Shown piece by piece: positions 23,789-31,547 of a stretch of DNA of 37,593 nucleotides. The stretch is from an archaeon (GTDB taxonomy: Archaea; Nanobdellota; Nanobdellia; SCGC-AAA011-G17; GW2011-AR20), in assembly GCA_002688355.1 (NCBI GenBank), contig NZCT01000013.1, positions 1 to 37,593 of the forward strand. Reading direction: 5' to 3'. The translations under genes and the position numbers were made by a program. Each line of letters opens with the position of its first letter. Within the stretch, counting starts at the first letter, position 1. The notes beneath the pieces are model-generated. The model searched no databases, was not told the DNA's origin, and saw nothing but the letters and a program-made list of their open reading frames with translations.

Positions 23789-24244
23789 TTATTTTATTCT
23801 TCTCTCTTTCGGAACATAATTTAAGATTTTATTTTTAGTATGTTTTCCACAGCCTATATAATCTTCATTATTCTTTAGAATAATAAAAGTTTCATCTACA
23901 TCTTTAAAATTTAAACCCTCTAAATCGTGACCTTGCAACCATTCATTACTTTGTTCTTCATTTAACTCTAAAATATTTTTCTTAACGAATTTACCCAGTA
24001 ATTGACAACCCTCTGTCGTTAAGCGCAACTCTCTATCAAACTTAGCAAAGTACATTCCTAAAACACTAATGTTCAATTTTTCACTATTCAATTCTCTAAA
24101 TTCCTTATTAATTACATAAATCTTATTATCATTATTCTTAAAAAATAGAAAATCAATCTTCAAACTACTAATGCCATATTGCAATTCTATTTTCTTAATT
24201 AATAGTTTCTTTTCCTTATTACTCAATTGTTTCAAATTATGCAT
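23789..24244 (-). CDS. Stand-alone PUA-like protein (RsmF/NOL1 C-terminal domain type)
   Basis: A 151-residue protein resembling the C-terminal RNA-binding PUA-like domain of NOL1/NOP2/RsmF rRNA m5C methyltransferases, without the methyltransferase part. The telling region is ILELNEEQSNEWLQGHDLE followed by FIILKNNEDYIGCGKHTKNKILNYVPKERRI, where the WLxGxDL, a GxGK and the NYVPKERR tail match that family (COG3270-like). The N-terminal half is basic and helical, with a strand-rich middle. It likely binds rRNA or tRNA in ribosome maturation. It has its own promoter region, divergent from the small gene at 24303. Confidence 0.78.
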   Translation of the reverse strand: MHNLKQLSNKEKKLLIKKIELQYGISSLKIDFLFFKNNDNKIYVINKEFRELNSEKLNISVLGMYFAKFDRELRLTTEGCQLLGKFVKKNILELNEEQSNEWLQGHDLEGLNFKDVDETFIILKNNEDYIGCGKHTKNKILNYVPKERRIK

Positions 24245-24273
24245 ATTTTACTTAAAAACCTTAAATGAAAGAG

Positions 24274-24282
24274 CTTAAAAAA
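24274..24282 (+). promoter_or_regulatory. TATA box pointing to the ATG at 24303
   Basis: CTTAAAAAA lies 21-29 nt before the ATG at 24303. This is the normal leaderless spacing and supports that ATG, rather than the TTG at 24361 in the track, as the real start. Confidence 0.5.
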
Positions 24283-24302
24283 TTTATTGTTTAGTATTTT
24301 AT

Positions 24303-24717
24303 ATGGAAATCACAGAAACCTCAAAAAAAAAATGGAGAAATAATCGGAAATGTTGGTGATTTGACATTTATTATAAAATCCAACTATAGAAGATTCCGTA
24401 TAGAATCTGATCTCCCTAGTGATGAAGATGAAATTATTCATGATTTAAAATACGATGTTTTCATTTATGATCAGGAAGATAACTTTCCATTGTTAGGATA
24501 TTCTAGGGAAATTGGTCATGTTAAATCCACCTCAATGAAATCTAATCTAATTGCAAATGAATGGTTTAAATCAAATCCCGATGATCTTTTATCTAGAGTA
24601 AGTAGATTAAAAAAAGGGATTGAAGCACTTTTATATTTGCAGTCTTCTGGATACTTACAAAAAATTGAAACTAAAATATACACTGGCCTTGGATTGAAAT
24701 TGGAAATAACTAGCTAA
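24303..24717 (+). CDS. Small hypothetical protein with a frame break in an A10 run
   Basis: The track lists only 24361-24717 from a TTG. Upstream, an ATG at 24303 with a well placed TATA box starts MEITETSKK and then hits a run of ten A (24323-24332). In the sequence given, this frame stops at TGA 24357-24359; with one A fewer it continues directly as NGEIIGNVGDLTF into the downstream ORF, which has no stop between the run and the TTG. The full product would be about 137 residues: an N-terminal beta-rich part, an acidic middle (DLPSDEDEIIHDL), a helical segment and a GLGLKLEI end. The break may be an assembly error, a phase-variable or slippage-controlled switch, or a recent mutation. No family is recognised. 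Confidence 0.6.
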
Positions 24718-24759
24718 TTAAACAAAAACATATTTAAATTCCATATCTTTCTAAATAAC

Positions 24760-26436
24760 ATGGATAATCTAATTTTGCAATATACTTTAGAAAATGCTCT
24801 TAAGTATAGTGGAAAAGCAAACATTGGCTCAGTTATAGGGCAACTATTACAAAACGATCCAAAGTTAAAAGCTAACGTAAAAGAATTATCTCAAAAAGTT
24901 CAAGAAACAGTTAAACATGTAAATTCTTTATCAATAGAACAACAACAAAAAGAATTTGATAATTTTAATGAAAAACCCAGAAAGGAAAAAAAGAAAAGAC
25001 AAAGTAGAACTATTCCAAGATTAAAAAATGCAAAAGGAAAAGTAATAATGCGTTTTGCACCAAATCCTAACGGTTCATTATCTCTAGGTCATTGTAGACA
25101 AGCATTATGGAATTATTTCTTTGTTGAAAAAAATAAAGGTTCATATTTATTACGATATGACGATACAGATCCAAAAGTAAAAGTCCCATTAAAAGAAGCT
25201 TACAATTGGATAAAAGAAGATCTACAATGGTTAAATGTAAAAGTAAACAAAACTGCAATTCAATCTAAAAGATTAAGCACATACTACAAATATGCTGAAA
25301 AATTAGTAAAGCAAAATAATGCTTACGTTTGTACTTGTAATCCAGAAAAATTCAGAAAACTAATTCAAAAATCAATAATTTGTCCATGTAGAGAATTATC
25401 TTCTTTAGAACAATTAAAAAGATGGAAATCTATGTTCAAAAAATACAAAGAAGGAGAAGCAGTTCTAAGAATAAAAACAAATATCATGCATTCTAATCCT
25501 GCAGTAAGAGATTGGCCAGCATTTAGAATTGTTAAAAAATCAAAACATCCTCTAAATAAAACAAATAAAGTATGGCCATTACTAAACTTCGCTTCTGCTA
25601 TTGATGATCATGATTTTAAAGTAACTCATATTTTAAGAGGAACAGATTTAGAAATCTCAGATAGAAGACAAAAATACATTTATGATTACTTTAATTGGCA
25701 GTATCCTGAAACTATGTACTCTGGTAAATTATTATATGAAGGTGTAAAAAGCACAACACAAATTAAACAATTAATAGATGAAAACAAATTACTAGGTTGG
25801 GATGACCCAAGATTAGGAACAATAAGAGCATTAAGAAGAAGAGGCATACAAAAAGAAACAATAATCAATTTCATTAAAGATTCAGGTATAGGCAAATCAG
25901 ATATTCATGTTGCATTAGAAAATCTTTACGCATTAAATAAATCTTTCATAGACAAAACTTCAAATAGGTATTTTGCAGTTATAGATCCTATAAAATTAAC
26001 AATAGAAAACTCTCCTGAAAAAGAAGTTAAAATCAATTTCCATCCAGATTATCCTAAGAATGGTTCTCGTTCCTTTAACGTTAATAAAAATTTCTACATT
26101 CAAAAGCAAGATTTTACATCATTAAAAAAAGATAAACTATACAGATTAATGGATTGTCTAAATTTTACTTTTAACAATACTGAATATACTTACAATTCAG
26201 AAGATCATGAAACTTACGAAAAACAAGGAGAAAAGATAATGCACTGGTTACCACAATCTAAAGGCTTAATTGATATTGAAATATTAATGGATAACGGAAC
26301 TTTAGTTAAAGGCCTAGCAGAATCCTCTGTAAAAAAACTAAAAGTAGATGATATTATACAATTTTACAGAGTAGGCTTCGTAAGATTAGATAAAAAACAA
26401 AAGAACAAATTAACATTCTATTACGCTCATAGATAA
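24760..26436 (+). CDS. gltX: Glutamyl-tRNA synthetase (archaeal type) with altered signature motifs
   Basis: A 558-residue class I synthetase that charges tRNA(Glu), and in many archaea tRNA(Gln) for later amidation. The archaeal form is shown by MRFAPNPNGSLSLGH, RYDDTDPK, the catalytic-domain segment HILRGTDLEISDRRQKYIYDYF, and LLGWDDPRLGTIRALRRRGI, followed by an all-beta anticodon region. Two signatures are off: HIGH reads SLGH (first His is Ser), and the KMSKS-like loop reads KSTTQIK where STSK is expected (the catalytic Lys is Gln). The rest looks normal in length and order, so it is probably functional. Other explanations are a divergent clade-specific active site or misalignment by eye. 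A TATA-like ATTTAAAT lies about 25 nt upstream. Confidence 0.95.
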   Translation: MDNLILQYTLENALKYSGKANIGSVIGQLLQNDPKLKANVKELSQKVQETVKHVNSLSIEQQQKEFDNFNEKPRKEKKKRQSRTIPRLKNAKGKVIMRFAPNPNGSLSLGHCRQALWNYFFVEKNKGSYLLRYDDTDPKVKVPLKEAYNWIKEDLQWLNVKVNKTAIQSKRLSTYYKYAEKLVKQNNAYVCTCNPEKFRKLIQKSIICPCRELSSLEQLKRWKSMFKKYKEGEAVLRIKTNIMHSNPAVRDWPAFRIVKKSKHPLNKTNKVWPLLNFASAIDDHDFKVTHILRGTDLEISDRRQKYIYDYFNWQYPETMYSGKLLYEGVKSTTQIKQLIDENKLLGWDDPRLGTIRALRRRGIQKETIINFIKDSGIGKSDIHVALENLYALNKSFIDKTSNRYFAVIDPIKLTIENSPEKEVKINFHPDYPKNGSRSFNVNKNFYIQKQDFTSLKKDKLYRLMDCLNFTFNNTEYTYNSEDHETYEKQGEKIMHWLPQSKGLIDIEILMDNGTLVKGLAESSVKKLKVDDIIQFYRVGFVRLDKKQKNKLTFYYAHR

Positions 26437-26484
26437 AACCCTTAAAACGAACTTTTAAATATAACTTTTCTTTTCATTTTAAAT

Positions 26485-27855
26485 ATGAAACAATTTGATT
26501 TAATTGTTATTGGTACCGGTTCTGGTCTTGACGTAGCATACACTGCTTCAGAAAAAGGGCTAAAAGTAGCTTTACTTGAAAAAGATAAAATAGGTGGCAC
26601 TTGTCTCAATCGTGGCTGCATACCTTCTAAAATGTTAATCCATTCAGCAGATGTTGCAGATCAAATAAGAAATTCAAAAACATTTGGTATAGAATCTAAA
26701 ATAACTAAAATAAATTTTGAGGCTATAATTAAAAGAGTTAATTCTTTTGTTGATACTGAATCTAAAGGAATGGGTGATTATTACAAAACATCTAAAAATC
26801 CTGTTTTATTTAAAGGAGAAGCTAAATTCATAGATTTTAAAACATTACAAATTGGAAAAGAAACAATAAAAGCTGATAAAATTTTAATAGCAGCAGGAGC
26901 TAGGCCAAATATTCCACCAATTCCAGGATTAGATTCAGTAAATTATATTACAAGTACAGAAGCTTTAAGATTGAAAAAACAACCTAAAGAAATGACAGTT
27001 CTTGGAGGAGGTTATATTTCAACAGAATTAGCACATTTTTATAGAGCTCTAGGAACGAAAGTAAATATTATTCAAAGAAGTTCTTGGTTATTAACAAAAG
27101 AAGATCAAGAAATTTCAAAAGCATACACTGAAGCAGTAAAAGGAAATTACAATTTATTCTTAAATCATGATATAGTAAAAGTTTACAAAAATGGTAACAA
27201 ATTTATAACAGAAGTTAAAGATCAAAAAACAAAGAAGGTAAAAAAAGTATCTTCAGACGAGTTACTAGTTGTTCTAGGAGCAAAACCAAATTCAGATTTA
27301 TTAGATTTAGAAAAAACAAAAGTTAAAATTGATGATAAAGGTTTCATAAAAACTAACGATTATCTAGAAACAAATGTTCCAGGGATTTATGCATTAGGGG
27401 ATATTGCAGGTCATTACATGTTCAAACATTCAGCAAACTTAGAAGGAGAATATGCTACAAACAATATCTTAAACCCAAAAAATAAAAGAAAAGTAGATTA
27501 CTCAGCAATGCCTCATGCTGTTTTTACCACACCGCAAATAGCTGGAGTTGGTTATACAGAAGAAGAACTAAAGCAAAAAAAGATTCCTTATCTAAAAGGT
27601 AAACATATGATCTTACATACAGGAATGGGCAAGGCCTTAGAGGATAAAGTTGGTTTTGTAAAATTCTTAGTTGATAAAAAAACAAGGAAAATTCTAGGTT
27701 GTCATATCTTAGGAACAGAAGCATCTACATTAATCCATGAAGTTCTTGTAGCAATGAAATCAGGTTCTGGAACTATAGACAATATTCAGAATGTTACTTT
27801 CATACATCCAGCACTTTCAGAAGTTGTACAAAGGGCAGCTTTTAACTTAGAATAA
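26485..27855 (+). CDS. lpd: FAD-dependent pyridine nucleotide-disulfide oxidoreductase (dihydrolipoamide dehydrogenase/mycothione reductase-like)
   Basis: A 456-residue homodimeric flavoprotein. N-terminal FAD-binding GTGSGLD, the redox-active disulfide GGTCLNRGCIPSK, FAD/NAD segments (AAGARPNIPPIPGLD, VLGGGYISTELAHFYRALG), LETNVPGIYALGD near residue 300, and the C-terminal interface HPALSEVVQRA supplying the His-Glu pair are all present. The GTGSG opening resembles mycothione reductases as well as dihydrolipoamide dehydrogenase. No lipoate-dependent complex genes are in the window, so a role in general thiol or small-disulfide redox is as likely as a role in a 2-oxoacid complex. A TATA-like TTTTAAATA about 28 nt upstream fits a leaderless start. 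Confidence 0.92.
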   Translation: MKQFDLIVIGTGSGLDVAYTASEKGLKVALLEKDKIGGTCLNRGCIPSKMLIHSADVADQIRNSKTFGIESKITKINFEAIIKRVNSFVDTESKGMGDYYKTSKNPVLFKGEAKFIDFKTLQIGKETIKADKILIAAGARPNIPPIPGLDSVNYITSTEALRLKKQPKEMTVLGGGYISTELAHFYRALGTKVNIIQRSSWLLTKEDQEISKAYTEAVKGNYNLFLNHDIVKVYKNGNKFITEVKDQKTKKVKKVSSDELLVVLGAKPNSDLLDLEKTKVKIDDKGFIKTNDYLETNVPGIYALGDIAGHYMFKHSANLEGEYATNNILNPKNKRKVDYSAMPHAVFTTPQIAGVGYTEEELKQKKIPYLKGKHMILHTGMGKALEDKVGFVKFLVDKKTRKILGCHILGTEASTLIHEVLVAMKSGSGTIDNIQNVTFIHPALSEVVQRAAFNLE

Positions 27856-27894
27856 ATCGATAAATATATAAAAACAAATTCTTTAAGTTATATT

Positions 27895-28116
27895 ATGAAA
27901 AAGAAAGTACATAATTTTACTGTATTAATAGAAAAAGACGAAGATGGGTATTATGTTGGTAGCGTTCCTTCTTTAAGAGGATGCCATACTCAAGGTAAAA
28001 CAATAGATGAATTATTAAAACACATAAAAGAAGCAATAGAGCTATGTTTAGAAGTTGAGAAAGAAGTTCCAAAAGAGCAATTCATAGGTTTACAACAAGT
28101 TAAAGTAAGAGTATGA
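27895..28116 (+). CDS. hicB: HicB-like antitoxin
   Basis: A 73-residue HicB-fold protein: KKVHNFTVLIEKDEDGYYVGSVPSLRGCHTQGKTIDELLKHIKEAIEL, the degraded RNase H-like fold that binds the toxin. It lacks the C-terminal ribbon-helix-helix or HTH region found in longer HicB proteins, so how it represses its own promoter is unclear. It precedes hicA, the reverse of the usual hicA-hicB order though not rare, and the last 4 nt overlap the toxin start (ATGA). A TATA-like ATATATAAAA about 27 nt upstream gives a leaderless mRNA. Confidence 0.9.
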   Translation: MKKKVHNFTVLIEKDEDGYYVGSVPSLRGCHTQGKTIDELLKHIKEAIELCLEVEKEVPKEQFIGLQQVKVRV

Positions 28117-28334
28117 AACTCCCTGTTTTATCAGCAAGAGAACTGATTAAAATTCTTAAAAAAATGGGTTTTGAAGAAATAAGACAGAAAGGTAGCCATA
28201 GATATTTTAGACATCCTGATGGAAGAACAACAGTAGTTCCAATTCATCCTGGAAGAGATATTGGCAGAGGTTTATTAAAAACAATATTAAATGAAATAGA
28301 AACAGATAGAAAAGAATTTTTTAAATATTTATAA
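28113..28334 (+). CDS. hicA: HicA-like mRNA interferase toxin
   Basis: A 73-residue HicA protein with the double-stranded RNA-binding-like fold: LSARELIKILKKMGFEEIRQKGSHRYFRHPDGRTTVVPIHPGRDIGRGLLKTIL. The His of GSHRYF is the catalytic residue that cleaves mRNA, and it is present. The DIGRGLLKTIL end is typical of the archaeal and bacterial branch. It is translated with hicB through a 4-nt overlap. Its stop is 2 nt from the 3' end of the eL33 gene on the other strand. Confidence 0.92.
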   Translation: MKLPVLSARELIKILKKMGFEEIRQKGSHRYFRHPDGRTTVVPIHPGRDIGRGLLKTILNEIETDRKEFFKYL

Positions 28335-28336
28335 AT

Positions 28337-28603
28337 TTAATCTTCTAGAACAATTTTCTTACCAATTATTTGTCCAGGTAAACCTTTTTCAAATGCAGCT
28401 CTAACATTACCATTATTTCCATGTGTAGATTTAACTTGACCATTAATTACTCTTTTCAATTTGCCAGGAGATGTCCAAGATACTTTCTTACCAATTAACC
28501 CTTTAGCTTTATCTTTATCTTCATAACCTTTTAAATCTAAGATTAACTGATTAGTATGTTGTCTATGTCTTCCTCGTCTAAAATTAATAACTTTTGCTTC
28601 CAT
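28337..28603 (-). CDS. rpl35ae: Ribosomal protein eL33 (L35Ae)
   Basis: An 88-residue large-subunit protein found in archaea and eukaryotes, not bacteria. The family pattern is complete: VINFRRGRHRQHTNQLILDLKG, KAKGLIGKKVSWTSPGK, then VKSTHGNNGNVRAAFEKGLPGQIIGKKI, where HGNNGxVRAxFxKGLPGQ is the conserved rRNA-binding loop. Length is slightly above the short archaeal form and normal. It ends 2 nt from hicA, convergent, and forms a strong archaeal marker for the window. Confidence 0.94.
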   Translation of the reverse strand: MEAKVINFRRGRHRQHTNQLILDLKGYEDKDKAKGLIGKKVSWTSPGKLKRVINGQVKSTHGNNGNVRAAFEKGLPGQIIGKKIVLED

Positions 28604-28649
28604 AGTATAATTCTTAAAAACAATATTTAAAAACGTTTTGATTGCTCTT

Positions 28650-29180
28650 CTAAAGCATTTTCCCTAAGAATTCAGAACCTATTTCTACAAATACTTTCGT
28701 AAGTTTAGCAACATCATGAGTAGCCCAATCTTTGTCTCTAAACAAACATGCATAAGTTTCGACAAAAGCAGCATCAAAGGTATAGGGTAATGTAGCTACA
28801 AATGCCAACATCTTAACAAGTTTCTTTTTATCATCTTGAAAATGGTATTTCATAGTTTTATATAAACAAAAACCTGCTATAGCTAAAGTTAGAGGACTAA
28901 GATCATTATGACTTACTTCATGTTGAAGAGTACCTACAAAACTATGGGCATAGGTATCATAACCATAATGGCCCATATTTCGATCTAAATAAATTCTTCC
29001 TTCATTAATGAAAGGCACATGAGTATGAGAACCTTCATCAGATAAAATAACTTCATGCTCAACCCCATAAATATCAGTTATAGATTTTCCATCAAAATCA
29101 AGATTAATATCATTTCTCTTAATATGATATTTCATAGATTCAATTATTCTTTCGTCTAAATTTTCTCTGTTAGAATTCAT
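28650..29180 (-). CDS. Putative HEXXH metallopeptidase-like protein
   Basis: A 176-residue protein whose central helix reads GTLQHEVSHND, giving an HEXXH zinc-binding motif. A later FVETYAC could supply the third ligand Glu. The surrounding segments PLTLAIAGFCLY and KMLAFVATLPYTFDAAFV are hydrophobic and may associate with a membrane. The family is not recognised with certainty, and a motif alone does not prove protease activity. The track start is a TTG (29189); the ATG at 29180 is preferred because it begins one base after the stop of the nucleotidyltransferase-like gene, with which it forms an operon. Confidence 0.7.
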   Translation of the reverse strand: MNSNRENLDERIIESMKYHIKRNDINLDFDGKSITDIYGVEHEVILSDEGSHTHVPFINEGRIYLDRNMGHYGYDTYAHSFVGTLQHEVSHNDLSPLTLAIAGFCLYKTMKYHFQDDKKKLVKMLAFVATLPYTFDAAFVETYACLFRDKDWATHDVAKLTKVFVEIGSEFLGKML

Positions 29181-29181
29181 T

Positions 29182-31035
29182 TTAAACAATTATCTCGAAT
29201 TCAGCACCAAAAATATCTTCTAATTCTTTATAGAAATCATTACTTATAGAAATTCTTTTAGTACTTTGATTTTTCATAGAAACTTCTTCTAATTCCTTTA
29301 AACTAGATTTTTCAATAGAAGTAAATTGTTTATTTTTAATTACTGTTTTCTCAACTTGATCTTTAGATTTTAAATCTTTTATAATAAATACAGTATCATC
29401 AAAAACATAAACTTCTCCTAATTTATTAGAATCATATTTAATTCTTAATTTAGCATTTTCTAGTTGAATATTTTGTTTTCTTTGGATTAATTCCATCATA
29501 ACTTTCAAGTATTCTCTAGCTTCTCTCTTAATCTTTTCACTTTCCGTCTTACTCAACTTTTGTTTTCCTAAAGAATTTACTTTTTTAAATATTTCATAAT
29601 ACTTAACAGGAATATCTCCTTTAGAACTTAATTTTTTTAACTCTGCTTCAGGATCTTTAGTATCATTTACATTAAATATACTTAATACATCTCTAGTTAT
29701 TGCAACACATGCGTTGTAAATATCTTTAGAACCTTCACCTTCTTTCTTCTTATCAATTTCTTTAAATAATTTCTTTATCTTTTCTAAATATTCTTTAGTT
29801 TCTTTAACTAATTTATCAATTTCTTTACCTTCAATTTCTTTTAATTTACCATGTTCAATCTTTTTGTACAAAGTTCTTACGTTTTCTAAATGTTTAACAT
29901 ATTTCTCTTCTAATAATTTTTCTTTCTTAACAAAAATCTCTCTTAGTAAATCAATTGTTTCTAGTGGCGTCGGTGGATTAATTCCATATGCCATTAACAC
30001 AGCTTGTGCTGGATTTAAAACAGCATAGTATAAATCTTCAGCAACAACACTTATCATTTTACCATTAACTCTTTCTAATAGTTTTTCACCAATTTCCATT
30101 TGCTGATCAATAGCTTCAGGACTTGGTTTAATTCTACCCATTTTTAATAACAATCTCCAAGGATTAAATACTCCTCTATCAAATAAAGGAACTCCATCTC
30201 TTAGGAATGTAAATATAACAGGATTAGCATCTTTTACAGAATCCCAAAAATCAGTTAAAATATATGTTTGAATGTGAAATTCTTTATTCACCCCAGTTAT
30301 ATTTCTAGCTTCAAATCCTTGACTTATAATTATAGATCTTAATTTATCTTTTAATTCATATCTTGACATTCTTTTTACATCAGTATCATCTACAATAATG
30401 TAAACATCAATATCATGACTTTTTTTATCTCCTCTAAATAATGAGCCAGCTGCAACATAACTTACAATATACTTATCAAATTTCTTTAGCACCATTGTCT
30501 TATGAACTTCAGAAATTTTAATAGCTCCTAACATTTCCTTAGGATCGTAAATTGGAGCAGACATCGCAATTACTTGTAAAATATCATACTTTCCATCGTA
30601 ACAACTTTCTTTTAACTCTGATAAAACCATAGTTTCAGTTACAATATCTTTATCAACATCTTTACCTATTTTTTCAATAATTTTACCTAATTTTTCTTTT
30701 AATTCTAATTTAGACATTTTCTTACTATCAGAATCGTCAACTAAAATAAAAGCATTAATCTCATTAGGATTTTCTTTTTCATCTTTAGATTCTTCTTTCT
30801 TAACTTCAGGAGGTAAATTTTCTCCAGCTCTTTCTGGGAATCTTTGATTAAGAAATTTTTTAGGGGGCATTAAAGCAATTCCTATAATATATTCATTAAA
30901 TTCTTTTAGAACTTTATCTTTAAATGTATCTAATTTCTTTTTAATTTTATCAAACTTTTCCTTTAATTCAGGGGGTACTTCTTTTGGTAAGTTTCCTGGT
31001 TGAGGATTTTTAGTTTGTTTTTTATCTTCTGCCAT
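29182..31035 (-). CDS. Nucleotidyltransferase-like protein with duplicated fold and helical C-terminal region
   Basis: A 617-residue protein. A pol-beta-type nucleotidyltransferase signature, GSLFRGDKKSHDIDVYIIVDD (near 205-225), has the GS helix and the D-x-D that binds metal. A related but incomplete unit precedes it: NAFILVDDSDSKKMSKLELKEKLGKII mirrors IDVYIIVDDTDVKRMSRYELKDKLRSII, so the fold was duplicated, and the first copy lacks the GS motif. The region EDLYYAVLNPAQAVLMAYGINPPTP (about 340-370) resembles HEPN-like helices. The rest is Lys/Glu-rich coiled coil with a strand-rich tail. Substrate unknown; tRNA, protein and antibiotic modification are all possible. It is co-transcribed with an HEXXH protein and starts near a TATA-like AGTTTAAG. 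Confidence 0.75.
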   Translation of the reverse strand: MAEDKKQTKNPQPGNLPKEVPPELKEKFDKIKKKLDTFKDKVLKEFNEYIIGIALMPPKKFLNQRFPERAGENLPPEVKKEESKDEKENPNEINAFILVDDSDSKKMSKLELKEKLGKIIEKIGKDVDKDIVTETMVLSELKESCYDGKYDILQVIAMSAPIYDPKEMLGAIKISEVHKTMVLKKFDKYIVSYVAAGSLFRGDKKSHDIDVYIIVDDTDVKRMSRYELKDKLRSIIISQGFEARNITGVNKEFHIQTYILTDFWDSVKDANPVIFTFLRDGVPLFDRGVFNPWRLLLKMGRIKPSPEAIDQQMEIGEKLLERVNGKMISVVAEDLYYAVLNPAQAVLMAYGINPPTPLETIDLLREIFVKKEKLLEEKYVKHLENVRTLYKKIEHGKLKEIEGKEIDKLVKETKEYLEKIKKLFKEIDKKKEGEGSKDIYNACVAITRDVLSIFNVNDTKDPEAELKKLSSKGDIPVKYYEIFKKVNSLGKQKLSKTESEKIKREAREYLKVMMELIQRKQNIQLENAKLRIKYDSNKLGEVYVFDDTVFIIKDLKSKDQVEKTVIKNKQFTSIEKSSLKELEEVSMKNQSTKRISISNDFYKELEDIFGAEFEIIV

Positions 31036-31071
31036 TTTTTATTTTCAATATTTGCTTAAACTTTTGTGTTT

Positions 31072-31371
31072 TTAAAGGAATCTATTCAAAGCTTTATGTA
31101 AAAGTGATTCTGTTTGATCTAAATGTTTTGTTACTTTTTTTTCTAATTCTTCCACTTCTAAGTCTGAAAAATAATCCTTGAAATGTTCAATAGAAGTATT
31201 AACTTTAACACATTCTCTGCATATGGATAAATAAGATTGTAAATCAATTTCAGCTAATCTTCCTTCCATCACACTTCCTTTTAATAGAGAGTGAGTTAAC
31301 GCAACTTTATCGGAGATTTCTTTGTATCCATTTACAATTTCTCCTTTTAAGTATTTTTCAAAATCTGTCAT
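31072..31371 (-). CDS. Hypothetical helical protein
   Basis: A 99-residue, all-helical, acidic protein (VALTHSLLKGSVMEG, SYLSICRECVKVNTSIEHFKDYF, ELEKKVTKHLDQTESLLHKAL). A CREC motif is present but not an obvious metal site. It looks like a small four-helix bundle. No family is recognised. A TATA-like ACTTATAAA on the minus strand about 30 nt before the ATG gives it its own promoter, divergent from nrdR. Confidence 0.65.
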   Translation of the reverse strand: MTDFEKYLKGEIVNGYKEISDKVALTHSLLKGSVMEGRLAEIDLQSYLSICRECVKVNTSIEHFKDYFSDLEVEELEKKVTKHLDQTESLLHKALNRFL

Positions 31372-31482
31372 TTTATCTTAAATAATTAAGAATTTCTTGT
31401 TTATAAGTCTTTCTATTTGTAATTACTATAAAATAGTTAAATATAGAAATTTTCTAAAACCTCTACTTTCAACTTCAACAAT

Positions 31483-31491
31483 CTTTAAATA
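31483..31491 (+). promoter_or_regulatory. TATA box of the nrdR-nrdJ operon
   Basis: CTTTAAATA lies 26 nt before the first NrdR box. Transcript start would fall near 31510-31516, just at the edge of the first box, so a repressor bound there would block RNA polymerase. Confidence 0.5.
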
Positions 31492-31516
31492 TTAGTTTAA
31501 TTCTTAAGAATAAAAA

Positions 31517-31532
31517 ACACAACATATTGTGT
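31517..31532 (+). promoter_or_regulatory. NrdR box 1
   Basis: ACACAACATATTGTGT is a 16-bp imperfect palindrome close to the consensus NrdR box (acaCwAtATaTwGtgt). It overlaps the GTG that the ORF track uses as the nrdR start and lies 31 bp from box 2. Confidence 0.85.
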
Positions 31533-31547
31533 CAAAATTAATAAAAA

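Noticed and set aside
24361-24717. TTG at 24361 as the real start of the small gene
   Set aside because: No SD or TATA box suits it, and the frame stays open upstream into a coding-like sequence that joins a promoter-supported ATG across an A10 run.
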